The position numbers were made by a program, and so were the translations under genes. Positions 1-8,219 of a stretch of 64,000 nt of DNA are shown one piece after another. Numbering within the stretch: the stretch's first letter is position 1; every line of letters begins with the position of its first letter. The DNA lies in contig JAYFPK010000032.1 of assembly GCA_034927815.1 (NCBI GenBank), positions 1-64,000 on the forward strand, given 5' to 3'. Under the pieces are notes generated by a model. That model ran no database searches. It saw only the letters and a program-made list of their open reading frames with translations, and was not told where the DNA came from. This DNA comes from Limiplasma sp034927815. GTDB taxonomy: Bacteria; Bacillota; Clostridia; Christensenellales; Aristaeellaceae.

Positions 1-52
1 TGAATATTTTTTCAAAAAATGCCTTAATTTGCTTCTTTTTAATGAAACGGCC

Positions 53-81
53 TTGCTTTCCACAGCCCAAGCTCTTATAAT
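53..81 (+). promoter_or_regulatory. Putative sigma-A promoter of the LacI-family gene
   Basis: TTGCTT (53-58) and a perfect TATAAT (76-81) are separated by 17 bp, about 50 bp upstream of the ATG. The sequence around it is AT-rich. I see no clear palindromic operator next to it. Confidence 0.6.
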
Positions 82-130
82 AGATTTGATACGCCCTCCA
101 TGAAAAGGGTAGCTTTTGGGGGAAGAACAC

Positions 131-1114
131 ATGAACAAGAAAACGGTGGGGATCCGGGAGATCGCTAAGCTTTCAGGGGTTTCCGTGGCATCGGTTTCCC
201 GGGTGATCAACTCGCCGGAAAAGACCTCGGAGTCCATCCGCCGGCGGGTGAACGAAGTCATCCGGGCCTATAACTACGTACCCAACATGAACGCGAAAAA
301 CCTGTTTTCCAAGACCTCCAATGCCTTTGCGCTGTTTATCTATGATATGGAAAATCCTTATTTTACCGCCCTCATCAAGGAGATGGGCCAGGTGGCGCTG
401 CGTAACAAGTGCTCCCTTTTGATCTGCGATACCCAGAATGATCCAGTGCTGGAAGCGGAGTACCTGCGCTATTGCGAGGCCATCCATACCCACGGCATCA
501 TCCTGACGGAGGGCTTCAACAGGGGCATGGATAACTTTCGGCGCACCACCCAGCGGCTCATCGGCCTGGACCGGGACATTGGCGGCAACCATCCATGCAT
601 TCACTCCGACAACGCCAAGGGCGTTCATCTATTGATGGATTCCCTTTTCAACCTGAACCACCGCGCCATCGCCTTCGCGGGCTACGTGCCCAGCTTCCGC
701 TCCTGCGAGGAGCGCTACGGGGCCTTTTTGAACGCCATCAAGGACCGGGGGCTGGAGCTGCCGCCGGAGTACGTGTTCAACGGCTCCCTGGACGCCACCA
801 CCGGGGCCCGGGCCATGGACTACTTCTGCTCCCTGCGCAATCCCCCCACTGCCATCCTCTGCGCCAATGATCCGGTGGCTATGGGGCTGTGCATGCGGGC
901 CAGCCAGCTGGGCTTCGGCATCCCCGGGGATTTTTCCGTGGTGGGCTTTGACGGCTGCATGCCCGGCTACGCCTACCCCCGGCTCACTACCATCCGCCAG
1001 GACATCAGCCAACTGTCCCAGGCGTTGTTTGACGCGCTGTTTTCCGAGGATGCGCCATTGGACCAGGTGATCGACGTGTCCTTGGTCATCGGGGATTCCT
1101 GCCGGAAGATTTAG
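131..1114 (+). CDS. LacI-family transcriptional regulator
   Basis: A 327-residue protein, the usual LacI/GalR length. Residues 8-30 form the N-terminal helix-turn-helix (IREIAKLSGVSVASVSRVIN). A periplasmic-binding-protein-like ligand domain follows (about 60-327), ending with the family pattern around VVGFDG and LTTIRQD. ATG at 131 is chosen over the in-frame TTG at 116 because GGGGGAAG sits just upstream of it. Such proteins repress or activate sugar-use genes, but no sugar gene is next to it, so the effector is unknown. The gene is a single unit ended by a strong terminator at 1136. It is convergent with the DUF438 gene. Confidence 0.9.
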   Translation: MNKKTVGIREIAKLSGVSVASVSRVINSPEKTSESIRRRVNEVIRAYNYVPNMNAKNLFSKTSNAFALFIYDMENPYFTALIKEMGQVALRNKCSLLICDTQNDPVLEAEYLRYCEAIHTHGIILTEGFNRGMDNFRRTTQRLIGLDRDIGGNHPCIHSDNAKGVHLLMDSLFNLNHRAIAFAGYVPSFRSCEERYGAFLNAIKDRGLELPPEYVFNGSLDATTGARAMDYFCSLRNPPTAILCANDPVAMGLCMRASQLGFGIPGDFSVVGFDGCMPGYAYPRLTTIRQDISQLSQALFDALFSEDAPLDQVIDVSLVIGDSCRKI

Positions 1115-1135
1115 CATGGGAAATGCGGGAACAAC

Positions 1136-1166
1136 AAGGCCCTCCCGGTATCCGGGAGGGCCTTTT
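1136..1166 (+). terminator. Rho-independent terminator after the LacI gene
   Basis: A 13-bp perfect stem (AAGGCCCTCCCGG) with a 3-nt loop is followed by TTTT. It lies 22 bp after the stop codon. The A-tract on the 5' side lets it also serve the convergent DUF438 gene. Confidence 0.85.
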
Positions 1167-1227
1167 GATGATGAATGGTTTTGGGGCTGACGCCGGCCAG
1201 GGTTCCCCTTCCGGCCTCGTGGCCGGG

Positions 1228-2418
1228 TCAGGCGTCGGAAACCAGCCGCTTCTCCCCGGTGATCTCCTGAATGGGCTTGATGTTCTGGGTCACCTCCAAA
1301 ACGCCCAGGTACTCGCCCTGTTCGCTCCGAACGGCGAAGTAGCGGATCAGGATGTACTTGTCCCCCATCTTGATCCAAAAGTCCTCGTGCTCCTTGCGCC
1401 CCGCCTTGAAATCCTCCACCAGCTTCTCCACGATGTGCACGCTGGCCGGGGGATGGCAGTTGGACACCTTCCGGCCGATGACGGCTTTGGTCCGGGGGAA
1501 GACCCGCTCCGCGCCCTGGGAGAAATACTTCACCGTATCGTCCTTGTCCACAAAGGTGATGTCCAAAGGCAGCATATCCAGCATCCGGGTCAGCTCCTCC
1601 ACCTTCAGAACCCCGGTGGGCAGAATCACCTGGCCGCCCTGGGCCTGGGGAGCCTGGGCGGTCTCCTGGCCGCCCCCTTCCCGGGGATTCCATACGGGGG
1701 GCGGATCGATGAGGCAATACCCCAGCTCCCCCGTTTCCTCGGCGATGCGCTTCCATTCCTCCTGGGTCAGGTTTTCCGCCAGCATCGGGATCATGATGTT
1801 CTCTTCCTTGAAGATCATCTCCTTGACCTTTACCAGCAGAGCCTCCACAGCCTTCTTCCACTGGGGATCCTTGCCCACCTGCTGGGCGGCGGCCTTGCGC
1901 TGCGCCCGAATCTCATCGTCCACGCCCCACATGACCTTGGGGGGCGCGGTGATGCCGTAGCGCTCCATGTAGGGGAAGAGCAGGTTTTCCTTCTTGGCGT
2001 AGTGGCTGTCCAGTTGGGCCAGCGTTTCCAGCCCCTGGGCCACCTTTTCGGCTCCGTCCTCCAGGGCCAAAGCCTCCCGGATCTGGTCCATCAGCTTCTC
2101 CAAGGCCCTGTTCTCGGCCTTGAGGGTATGCACCGGATGCCCCGGGATATCCGAGGGATCGTGGGCGGCATGGATCTCCTCAATGGAGCCCTTGAACACC
2201 GCCGCATGCACGTCGCACAGGCGTTGCACCTCCTCCACGGGCAGCCCGCCCTGAATCAGGGCCTGCTCCGCCTGGGCGATTTCCTCCGCCGATACGCCGC
2301 CGAACACCTCTTCAAAGTGTCCCTTGACCTCCTCCACGCCCTTGCCCTGGTGCAGCTGGGCGATGATCTCCTTCAGCGCCTGTTTGCGGTATTCCCGGTT
2401 GTTGATCTCTCCGCTCAT
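1228..2418 (-). CDS. DUF438 / hemerythrin-like / PAS protein
   Basis: 396 residues in three parts: an N-terminal DUF438 helical domain (about 1-85), a hemerythrin-like four-helix region (about 90-250) with HPVHTLKAEN and HYAKKENLLFPYME carrying likely iron-binding His and Glu, and a C-terminal PAS domain (about 275-390, with VDKDDTVKYFSQGAERVF). In anaerobes such proteins are taken as oxygen, NO or redox sensors; the output is unknown. The ATG overlaps the stop of the upstream DUF1858 gene by 4 bp (ATGA), so the two are almost certainly co-translated. Confidence 0.88.
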   Translation of the reverse strand: MSGEINNREYRKQALKEIIAQLHQGKGVEEVKGHFEEVFGGVSAEEIAQAEQALIQGGLPVEEVQRLCDVHAAVFKGSIEEIHAAHDPSDIPGHPVHTLKAENRALEKLMDQIREALALEDGAEKVAQGLETLAQLDSHYAKKENLLFPYMERYGITAPPKVMWGVDDEIRAQRKAAAQQVGKDPQWKKAVEALLVKVKEMIFKEENIMIPMLAENLTQEEWKRIAEETGELGYCLIDPPPVWNPREGGGQETAQAPQAQGGQVILPTGVLKVEELTRMLDMLPLDITFVDKDDTVKYFSQGAERVFPRTKAVIGRKVSNCHPPASVHIVEKLVEDFKAGRKEHEDFWIKMGDKYILIRYFAVRSEQGEYLGVLEVTQNIKPIQEITGEKRLVSDA

Positions 2419-2657
2419 GATAAGCCTCCTCCCGTCACTCGATAGCCATGGGATTCAAAAAGCCGTTTGACTTCCTCTAGCTCCACATGCCGCATGGCCG
2501 CTCCTTTGGGGATCGTCATCACGCGTCCCACAGTGGTAAGCATACCCGGCTTTGTGATCTCCGAAAACCCGGCTTCCCGCAAAATTTCCGCCACCTGCGG
2601 ATCCTGCGAGCACAGCGCGTAAACCGTCTTGTCAAGGTCCAGCACCCGTTCCTCCAT
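2415..2657 (-). CDS. DUF1858 domain protein
   Basis: An 80-residue protein matching the small DUF1858 family (disulfide-oxidoreductase-like fold; function not established). It starts MEERVLDLDKTVYALCSQDP. The ATG at 2657 has AAAGGAGGG about 7 bp upstream; the longer in-frame opening lacks a ribosome binding site and would run through a terminator. It overlaps the DUF438 start by 4 bp, the usual arrangement of these two families. It retains one cysteine (Cys16). Confidence 0.85.
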   Translation of the reverse strand: MEERVLDLDKTVYALCSQDPQVAEILREAGFSEITKPGMLTTVGRVMTIPKGAAMRHVELEEVKRLFESHGYRVTGGGLS

Positions 2658-2675
2658 GGGATTCCCTCCTTTGAT

Positions 2676-2702
2676 GAAAAAGCCCCGCCCTTTCGGGCGG
2701 AA
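2676..2702 (-). terminator. Terminator between the DtxR gene and DUF1858
   Basis: Read on the minus strand: CCGCCC-GAAA-GGGCGG, then GGC and TTTTT. It falls between the DtxR-like gene and DUF1858, suggesting that most DtxR transcripts stop here and that DUF1858-DUF438 depend on read-through or their own promoter. Confidence 0.7.
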
Positions 2703-2704
2703 GC

Positions 2705-3070
2705 CTACATGTCCTTGATATGCTGCTTGATGGCGGCAAAGGTCGCATCGCTCATAGTATGCTCCATTTTGCATGCGTCCTGGGCCGCTATGTCGGGGTC
2801 CACCCCCAGGCGCAGAAGGAGGGTTGTGAGGATGGTATGCCGCTCGTAGATTTTCTCGGCAAAAGCCCGCCCCGTCTCCGTGAGGAAGAGGTACCCCTCC
2901 TTGTCCACGGTGAGGTAGCCGCCGTTTTTCAACAGCCCTACGGCGCGGCTGACGCTGGGCTTGGAGTACCCCATGTATTCGCTGACATCCACAGACCGAA
3001 CCATGCCGTTCTTTTGGGACAGAATCAAAATCGTCTCCAGGTACATTTCGCCGGATTCCTGTAGGCGCAT
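2705..3070 (-). CDS. DtxR/MntR-family metal-dependent repressor (short)
   Basis: 121 residues with the DtxR winged helix (about 1-65: SGEMYLETILILSQKNGMVRSVDVSEYMGYSKPSVSRAVGLL) and a dimerization/metal-binding segment (ERHTILTTLLLRLGV, then DACKMEHTMSD). It lacks the SH3-like third domain, as in the short MntR-type members. The start at 3070 is set by GGAAGGGAGGG just upstream. It faces the feo genes, which carry three DtxR-like palindromes, so an Fe(II)-responsive repressor of feo is the natural reading; Mn(II) sensing cannot be excluded. Confidence 0.88.
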   Translation of the reverse strand: MRLQESGEMYLETILILSQKNGMVRSVDVSEYMGYSKPSVSRAVGLLKNGGYLTVDKEGYLFLTETGRAFAEKIYERHTILTTLLLRLGVDPDIAAQDACKMEHTMSDATFAAIKQHIKDM

Positions 3071-3104
3071 GAAAGGCCCTCCCTTCCAGCTGTCCTTTTC
3101 CAGT

Positions 3105-3133
3105 ATGCTACCATAAAAAGACAAGGTTTTCAA
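3105..3133 (-). promoter_or_regulatory. Putative promoter of the DtxR-family gene
   Basis: On the minus strand TTGAAA (3128-3133) and TAGCAT (3105-3110) are spaced 17 bp apart, placing a start site about 28 bp before the ATG. No TTAGC-N4-GCTAA box overlaps it, so the repressor appears not to control itself through that site. Confidence 0.55.
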
Positions 3134-3529
3134 GAGGAGGGATAAGAGGGCGGGATGACGCGCCTGCGCCTTTCCGCGTCCGCCCCAGGCTGCCGCACCT
3201 GCCCCCAGGGGAGGATGCGGTAAGCGTAGTCCCCACTCGTACCAGTATCGTCAGGGCTTTATGCCCGCCCCTTTGAGCGGGTACAATGGCTGTGCCGCCG
3301 CCATATTTGCGGAAATATTCTCCCGCCGCCCCCTTAGGTACCGCAGCATTTGGAAAATTGGGCCTTTTACCCTATTCCCACCGCATATGCCATACGGGAA
3401 GCGGCAAAAATGAGCTGCGGGGGTTGTGCAAATTCGCGTGGACTGGATACCCCCGTTTCCCCCATTACCCGGTATCCCCCTTCTATATGCCGCCCGGCAA
3501 TTTTTCCGGAAAAAACCTTCCGAAAGGGA
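3134..3529. other. Intergenic region between the DtxR gene and the feo promoter
   Basis: About 400 bp with no convincing gene. It is C- and G-rich, with a small stem CCCGC/GCGGG near 3261-3280. Short open frames are present but lack ribosome binding sites and any recognisable protein. I see no known riboswitch. Confidence 0.5.
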
Positions 3530-3558
3530 TTGACACGAAATGAAGAATCCCCTATACT
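3530..3558 (+). promoter_or_regulatory. feo promoter (consensus -35/-10)
   Basis: A perfect TTGACA (3530-3535) and TATACT (3553-3558) are separated by 17 bp. The predicted start site (about 3565) abuts the first operator palindrome at 3567, the geometry expected for iron-dependent repression. Confidence 0.85.
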
Positions 3559-3566
3559 ATCTAGGG

Positions 3567-3580
3567 TTAGCTGGAGCTAA
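3567..3580. promoter_or_regulatory. DtxR-type operator 1 (feo)
   Basis: TTAGC-TGGA-GCTAA, a perfect 5-bp-arm palindrome at the expected transcription start. The same arms recur at 3600 and 4168. Confidence 0.7.
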
Positions 3581-3599
3581 TTTTCATTTTGCCTGGATG

Positions 3600-3613
3600 T
3601 TAGCATGCGCTAA
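3600..3613. promoter_or_regulatory. DtxR-type operator 2 (feo)
   Basis: TTAGC-ATGC-GCTAA. Its centre is 33 bp (about three helical turns) from operator 1, which would allow cooperative binding on one face of the DNA. Confidence 0.7.
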
Positions 3614-3659
3614 TGAAAGGCATACATCACCACACGATAGAAAAGAAGGTCGAAGAACG

Positions 3660-3869
3660 ATGCCGCTCACCCTAGCTGCCACCGGGGACGATCACATGAT
3701 CAAAAAGGTTGGGGGAAATCCACAGGTCAAAAAGCATTTGGAAAGCCTGGGCTTTGTGGTAGGCGGGAACGTGACGGTAATCGCCATGCTGGGGGGAAAC
3801 GTCATCGTCAACGTCAAGGAATCCCGAATCGCCATCAGCAAGGAAATGGCCCAAAAGATCATGGTCTGA
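3660..3869 (+). CDS. feoA: FeoA-domain protein, first copy
   Basis: A 69-residue SH3-like FeoA protein (MPLTLAATGDDHMIKKVGG...). FeoA is a small cytoplasmic partner of the Fe(II) transporter FeoB. ATG at 3660 follows AGAAGG; an in-frame opening upstream crosses the operators and is not used. The C-terminal pattern (GGNVIVNVKESRIAISKEMAQKIMV) is typical. It leads the feo operon and is followed 37 bp later by a second FeoA gene. A FeoA pair before FeoB is common in Clostridia. Confidence 0.9.
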   Translation: MPLTLAATGDDHMIKKVGGNPQVKKHLESLGFVVGGNVTVIAMLGGNVIVNVKESRIAISKEMAQKIMV

Positions 3870-3906
3870 GGGCTTCCTACCATAAAGAGCACAAGGAGGA
3901 TGGGGC

Positions 3907-4131
3907 ATGAAAACATTACGGCAGGTGGCCATCGGCGAGACGGCGAAGGTGACCCGGCTTCACGGTGAGGGCGCGGTAAAGCGGCGCATCATGGACATGG
4001 GCATTACCCGGGGGGTGGAGGTGTTCGTGCGCAAAGTGGCTCCTTTGGGCGATCCCCTGGAGCTGACCGTCCGCGGCTATGAGCTGTCCCTGCGCAAGGC
4101 CGATGCGGAGATGGTGGAAGTGGAGGAATAA
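3907..4131 (+). CDS. feoA: FeoA-domain protein, second copy
   Basis: A 74-residue protein with the canonical FeoA pattern (MGITRGVEVFVRKVAPLGDPLELTVRGYELSLRKADA). AAGGAGG lies 9 bp before the ATG. It is the better FeoA consensus of the two. It sits between the first feoA and feoB, with an extra operator between it and feoB, so the two halves of the operon may be tuned separately. Confidence 0.92.
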   Translation: MKTLRQVAIGETAKVTRLHGEGAVKRRIMDMGITRGVEVFVRKVAPLGDPLELTVRGYELSLRKADAEMVEVEE

Positions 4132-4167
4132 AAGGGCCGGCAAAGGCTCTCTTTATTTGGCGGACCG

Positions 4168-4181
4168 TTAGCTTTTGCTAA
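4168..4181. promoter_or_regulatory. DtxR-type operator 3 (before feoB)
   Basis: TTAGC-TTTT-GCTAA, same arms as the two upstream boxes, 23 bp before the feoB ATG. An operator inside the operon suggests a secondary promoter or a roadblock site specific to feoB. Confidence 0.65.
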
Positions 4182-4203
4182 TTGAGAAAGTGAGGAATGT
4201 ACC

Positions 4204-6603
4204 ATGCATTTGCGAATTGCCCTGGCTGGAAACCCTAACAGCGGCAAGACTACCCTGTTCAACGCCCTCACCGGCTCCAACCAGTTTGTGGGCAACTGGC
4301 CGGGGGTCACCGTGGAGAAGAAGGAAGGTAAGCTGAAAAAGAACGAGGACGTAACCATTACCGACCTTCCGGGCATCTACTCCCTTTCTCCCTACACCCT
4401 GGAGGAGGTTATCGCCAGAAATTACCTGATCCAGGAACGCCCGGACGCGATTTTGAACATCGTGGACGGCACCAATTTGGAGCGCAACCTCTACCTCACC
4501 ACCCAGCTCACGGAGCTGGGCATTCCCGTGGTGATAGCCATCAACATGATGGATGTGGTGGAAAGGAACGGCGATGTGATCCACATCGACCAGCTCTCCA
4601 GGGAACTGGGGTGCAAGATCGTGGACATTTCGGCCCTAAAGGGCAAGGGCGTCATGGAGGCCGCCGAGGCCGCCATCCAGGCCGCCCAAAACGGCAAGAC
4701 CGTGCCCATGCACACCTTCTCCGGGGCGGTGGAGCACGCCATCGCCCACATCGAGGAGGCCGCTGTCCACCACATGCCTCCGGAGCAGCAGCGCTGGTAC
4801 GCCATCAAGATTTTTGAGCGGGATGAGAAGGCCCTGGCCCAGATGAACATCCCCGCCGACGTGATGGCCCATATCCAGGAGGACATCCGGGCCGCTGAAA
4901 AGGAACTGGACGACGACGCGGAGAGCATCATCACCAACGAGCGCTATGTGTACATCGCCTCCTTGATGAAGAACTGCTACCGCAAAAAGAACGCGGGCAA
5001 GCTCACCACTTCGGACAAGATCGACCGGGTGGTCACCAACCGCTTCGCCGCTTTGCCCATTTTCGCGGTGATCATGTTCCTTGTGTATTACGTCTCCGTG
5101 ACCACGGTGGGAACCTGGGTGACGGACTGGACCAATGACGGCCTCTTTGGCGACGGCTGGCATCTGTTCGGCTCCGGCGCCAAGCAGTACGAGGAGGCGG
5201 TGACCCAATACGCCTCTGACTCCATCTGGACCGAAGAGGTGAAAACCACCCTGGAGTCGGCTTCCGAGGCTGGCGTGGTAGGGGCGGAGGACGTGCTGGG
5301 CGCGATCCAGGAGGAGGATTTCGGCGGCTTCGAGGAAGCCTATGGCACCTTCGGCCCGGCCTTGGCCGAGGCGGGCTTTGACATTTCCCCCGTGGTGGAC
5401 CCGGCTCTGGAGGAAGCGCCGGATACCGCCGAGTACGGAACATGGGTACCCGGCATTCCCGTGCTGGTGGAAAACGGCCTTACCGCCGCCGGCACCCCGG
5501 ATTGGCTGAACGGCTTGCTCCTGGACGGTATTGTGGGCGGCGTAGGCGCGGTGCTGGGCTTTGTGCCCCAGATGCTGGTGCTCTTCCTGTTCCTGGCCTT
5601 CCTGGAGTCCTGCGGCTACATGGCCCGGATCGCCTTCGTCATGGACCGTATCTTCCGCAGGTTCGGCCTCTCGGGCAAGTCCTTCATCCCCATGCTCATC
5701 GGCACGGGGTGCAGCGTTCCCGGCATCATGGCCTCCCGTACCATCGAAAACGAGCGGGACCGCCGCATGACCATCATTACCACCAGCTTCATTCCCTGCG
5801 GGGCGAAGCTGCCCATCATCGCCCTGATCTCCGCCGCCCTCTTCAAAGGCGCCTGGTGGGTGGCCCCCAGCGCTTACTTTGTGGGCATGGCCGCCATCGT
5901 GATCTCCGGCATCATTTTGAAGAAGACCAAGCTCTTTGCCGGGGATCCCGCTCCCTTCGTCATGGAACTCCCCGCCTACCACTGGCCCACCCTGGGAGGC
6001 CTGCTGCGCAGCATGTGGGAGCGCGGCTACTCCTTCATCCGCAGGGCCGGTACCATCATCCTTCTGTCCTCCATCATCATCTGGGCGGGTTCTTGCCTGG
6101 GCGTGGTGGACGGCCGATTGGCCTTTGACCCGGAGATGGAGCTGGAAGTGAGCCTGCTGGGCGTTCTGGGCGCGGCTGTGAGCTGGCTCTTCAGCCCCCT
6201 GGGCTTTGGCAACATCAAAGCCACCGTGGCTACCCTCATGGGCCTGGTGGCCAAGGAAGAGGTTGTGGCCGTCTTTGGAGTGCTGGACTTCGAGGGCATG
6301 ACCCAGCTGGCCGCCTACTCGTTCCTGGTCTTCAACCTGCTGTGCGCCCCCTGCTTCGCCGCCATCGGCGCGATCCGGCGGGAGATGAACAACGCCAAGT
6401 GGACCTGGTTCGCCATTGGCTACCAATGCGCCTTTGCCTACGTGGCTTCCCTGATCGTGTACCAGCTGGGCATGCTCCTGGGGGGCAATGGCAATTTGCT
6501 GGGCGTGATCATCGCCCTGGCCTTCCTGGCTTTGGTCCTGTACCTGCTGCTGAGGCCCTACCGGGAGGTTTCCGGCCACCGCAGCATCGGCGCGGGGGCA
6601 TAA
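4204..6603 (+). CDS. feoB: Ferrous iron transporter FeoB
   Basis: 799 residues. The N-terminal GTPase domain has G1 GNPNSGKT (9-16), the WPGVTVEKKEG switch region, G3 DLPG (55-58) and G4 NMMD (near 115-118), followed by a helical GDI-like domain (about 170-265). The membrane part has the Gate motifs around GFVPQ, ESCGYMARIAFVMDR and GTGCSVPG plus IIPCGAKLP-like and AKEEVV segments. It imports Fe(II) across the inner membrane. A roughly 100-residue acidic stretch (about 310-415) after the first membrane helix is larger than in the E. coli protein. GTGAGG precedes the ATG. Confidence 0.96.
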   Translation: MHLRIALAGNPNSGKTTLFNALTGSNQFVGNWPGVTVEKKEGKLKKNEDVTITDLPGIYSLSPYTLEEVIARNYLIQERPDAILNIVDGTNLERNLYLTTQLTELGIPVVIAINMMDVVERNGDVIHIDQLSRELGCKIVDISALKGKGVMEAAEAAIQAAQNGKTVPMHTFSGAVEHAIAHIEEAAVHHMPPEQQRWYAIKIFERDEKALAQMNIPADVMAHIQEDIRAAEKELDDDAESIITNERYVYIASLMKNCYRKKNAGKLTTSDKIDRVVTNRFAALPIFAVIMFLVYYVSVTTVGTWVTDWTNDGLFGDGWHLFGSGAKQYEEAVTQYASDSIWTEEVKTTLESASEAGVVGAEDVLGAIQEEDFGGFEEAYGTFGPALAEAGFDISPVVDPALEEAPDTAEYGTWVPGIPVLVENGLTAAGTPDWLNGLLLDGIVGGVGAVLGFVPQMLVLFLFLAFLESCGYMARIAFVMDRIFRRFGLSGKSFIPMLIGTGCSVPGIMASRTIENERDRRMTIITTSFIPCGAKLPIIALISAALFKGAWWVAPSAYFVGMAAIVISGIILKKTKLFAGDPAPFVMELPAYHWPTLGGLLRSMWERGYSFIRRAGTIILLSSIIIWAGSCLGVVDGRLAFDPEMELEVSLLGVLGAAVSWLFSPLGFGNIKATVATLMGLVAKEEVVAVFGVLDFEGMTQLAAYSFLVFNLLCAPCFAAIGAIRREMNNAKWTWFAIGYQCAFAYVASLIVYQLGMLLGGNGNLLGVIIALAFLALVLYLLLRPYREVSGHRSIGAGA

Positions 6604-6656
6604 TCCCCAGGCACGTCGCCCCTGCCGCCTCTGTGTTCCTGAAAGGAGGAATTTCC

Positions 6657-6833
6657 ATGTTGGCTTGGCTTAGCGCCAACCTTGCCACCATCCTGATCTG
6701 CGCCGCTTTGCTGGTGGTTGTGGGCCTGATTCTTCGCTCCATGATCCGCAGCCGGAAGCAGGGTAAATCCTCCTGCGGCTGCGATGGCTGCGGGGAGTGC
6801 CCCATGAGCGGTGACTGTCATCCGAAGAAGTAA
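6657..6833 (+). CDS. FeoB-associated Cys-rich membrane protein
   Basis: A 58-residue protein with one membrane helix (about 5-28) and a cysteine-rich cytoplasmic tail (SSCGCDGCGECPMSGDCHPKK, six cysteines). This is the small family found after feoB in Firmicutes; a metal-handling or FeoC-like role is assumed. AAAGGAGGA lies just before the ATG. It ends the feo operon and is followed by a terminator. Confidence 0.88.
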   Translation: MLAWLSANLATILICAALLVVVGLILRSMIRSRKQGKSSCGCDGCGECPMSGDCHPKK

Positions 6834-6847
6834 GGGAAATGGCCTGG

Positions 6848-6886
6848 GGGCGGGAGTACGGCGAGTGCCGTCTCCCGCCCTCTTTC
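6848..6886 (+). terminator. Terminator of the feo operon
   Basis: GGGCGGGAG (6848-6856) pairs with CTCCCGCCC (6872-6880), with an inner ACGGC/GCCGT stem, then TCTTTCTGT. It lies 15 bp after the stop codon. Confidence 0.75.
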
Positions 6887-6926
6887 TGTAGGGCGACTGT
6901 TTTGTCCGTCCATGTGCGGTCATATG

Positions 6927-6956
6927 AAAAGGCAGCCCATCCGCGGGCTGCCTTTT
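6927..6956. terminator. Second, bidirectional terminator between feo and the SBP gene
   Basis: AAAAGGCAGCCC and GGGCTGCCTTTT form a 12-bp perfect stem with a 6-nt loop. It has U-tracts on both strands, so it can end both the feo operon and the convergent operon at 7036-10420. Confidence 0.85.
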
Positions 6957-7035
6957 GATCTTCTTATGATGCCTGTCTTATCTCCGCCACCGGGCCCTCG
7001 CCACAGCGGAGGGTGCCACGCGCCTCCGCTCTCCC

Positions 7036-8199
7036 CTACTCCTGGGCCTGCCTCAGGGCGGACACGATCTCGTCATAGGTATCCATTTTCAGCCCCGGCA
7101 CCACCGAGACCAGCTCCTGGGGAATCCCCGTCACCCCAACGGCGGAAACGTCGTACTGCCCGCCTGCCACGCCGGTGCGAAAGCCGTAGCGGCTAAAGGC
7201 AATCTCCTGAATACGGGGGTCGTTCAGGGCCTCCACAAAGCGCACCCCGGGATCGGAAAAGGCGATGATGCAGTGGGAATTCCAGATGGTGGGCGCTGGA
7301 TAGAGGATGCGCACCCGGTCCTTCACCTGGGCATAGCCCTCGGGGTTTTGGTTGGCGAAATCGATCATGCTCTTCTCATAGTCCACAATCAGCGGCTTTG
7401 CCCCCATGCCTGTGCGCAGGTACAGGTCAAACAGGTCCGCAGGCGTGTTGTTCATAAAGCCCGACTTGAGGTAGAAATCCTGAAGCCTTGGGATCACCGT
7501 GGGCAAGTTGGACATGGCGACCTCGCCGTCGTTCATGATGGCGGCCAGCAGCCCGTAGTACGTCGCCCCGGGGGAGGAGGTGACGGGGTCCGTGGAGGCG
7601 ATGTTCACGTTGCCGTAAATGCCCTTGATCCCCAGCTCGCTCCACTTTCTGCCTTCGTTGATGTGATCCAAAAGGCGCGGCATATCCGTCACATAATAAG
7701 CGCCGTCCGTCTGGGTCACGATGCCGTTATCCATGAGCCCCTGGGTCACTTGGTCCCAGCTGTAAAACACAATGGGCGTGCTCAGGGCGATGGCGCTTTT
7801 TTTCCGGGGCAGCCGCGGCGCTTCGTCCCGGGCCGCGGGCACCTGGTAGTATTCATAATAGCGCTGGTCGGAGAAAAACACGAAGTCATAGTTCTCCCCG
7901 GACCCGTTGTGCTTATGGGTCAGCGGCTCCTTGATCAGCTTGCCGTTGCTCCAGGCGTCGTTCACCACCACCAGCTGGTAGTCCTCCAGCAGGATCCGGT
8001 TCACTTCCTTGTCCGCCAGAAAATTCTCCTTGCCGCCTCCCACCGCTCCGTAGATGGTCTGGGCGTTTTGAAGCAGCTGCCTTTCTTTGATGGATGCCTG
8101 GATGCTTTCCCGGGTGGAACGGCTGGCCAGGATGCCCGCCACCACGATGACCAGGAAGATGGCCAAGCCGATCAGCACTTTTTTCGTTCCCGTTTTCAT
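7036..8199 (-). CDS. Membrane-anchored extracellular solute-binding-like protein
   Basis: 387 residues. One N-terminal membrane helix (about 7-27), then an extracytoplasmic domain resembling periplasmic binding proteins (SDPGVRFVEALNDPRIQEIAFSRYGFR near the C-terminus is typical of the extracellular solute-binding fold). There is no lipobox; the uncleaved helix is the anchor. It is the last gene of a three-gene operon with a substrate-binding/VWA protein and an XpaC-like protein. AAGGAG precedes the ATG. No ABC permease is nearby, so the domain may sense or scaffold rather than feed a transporter. Exact function unknown. Confidence 0.75.
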   Translation of the reverse strand: MKTGTKKVLIGLAIFLVIVVAGILASRSTRESIQASIKERQLLQNAQTIYGAVGGGKENFLADKEVNRILLEDYQLVVVNDAWSNGKLIKEPLTHKHNGSGENYDFVFFSDQRYYEYYQVPAARDEAPRLPRKKSAIALSTPIVFYSWDQVTQGLMDNGIVTQTDGAYYVTDMPRLLDHINEGRKWSELGIKGIYGNVNIASTDPVTSSPGATYYGLLAAIMNDGEVAMSNLPTVIPRLQDFYLKSGFMNNTPADLFDLYLRTGMGAKPLIVDYEKSMIDFANQNPEGYAQVKDRVRILYPAPTIWNSHCIIAFSDPGVRFVEALNDPRIQEIAFSRYGFRTGVAGGQYDVSAVGVTGIPQELVSVVPGLKMDTYDEIVSALRQAQE

Positions 8200-8219
8200 A
8201 GATAACTCCTTATCGCTGC

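Noticed and set aside
3286..3580. Short open frames upstream of feoA
   Set aside because: They lack ribosome binding sites and cross the feo promoter and first operator. Their translations resemble no known peptide.
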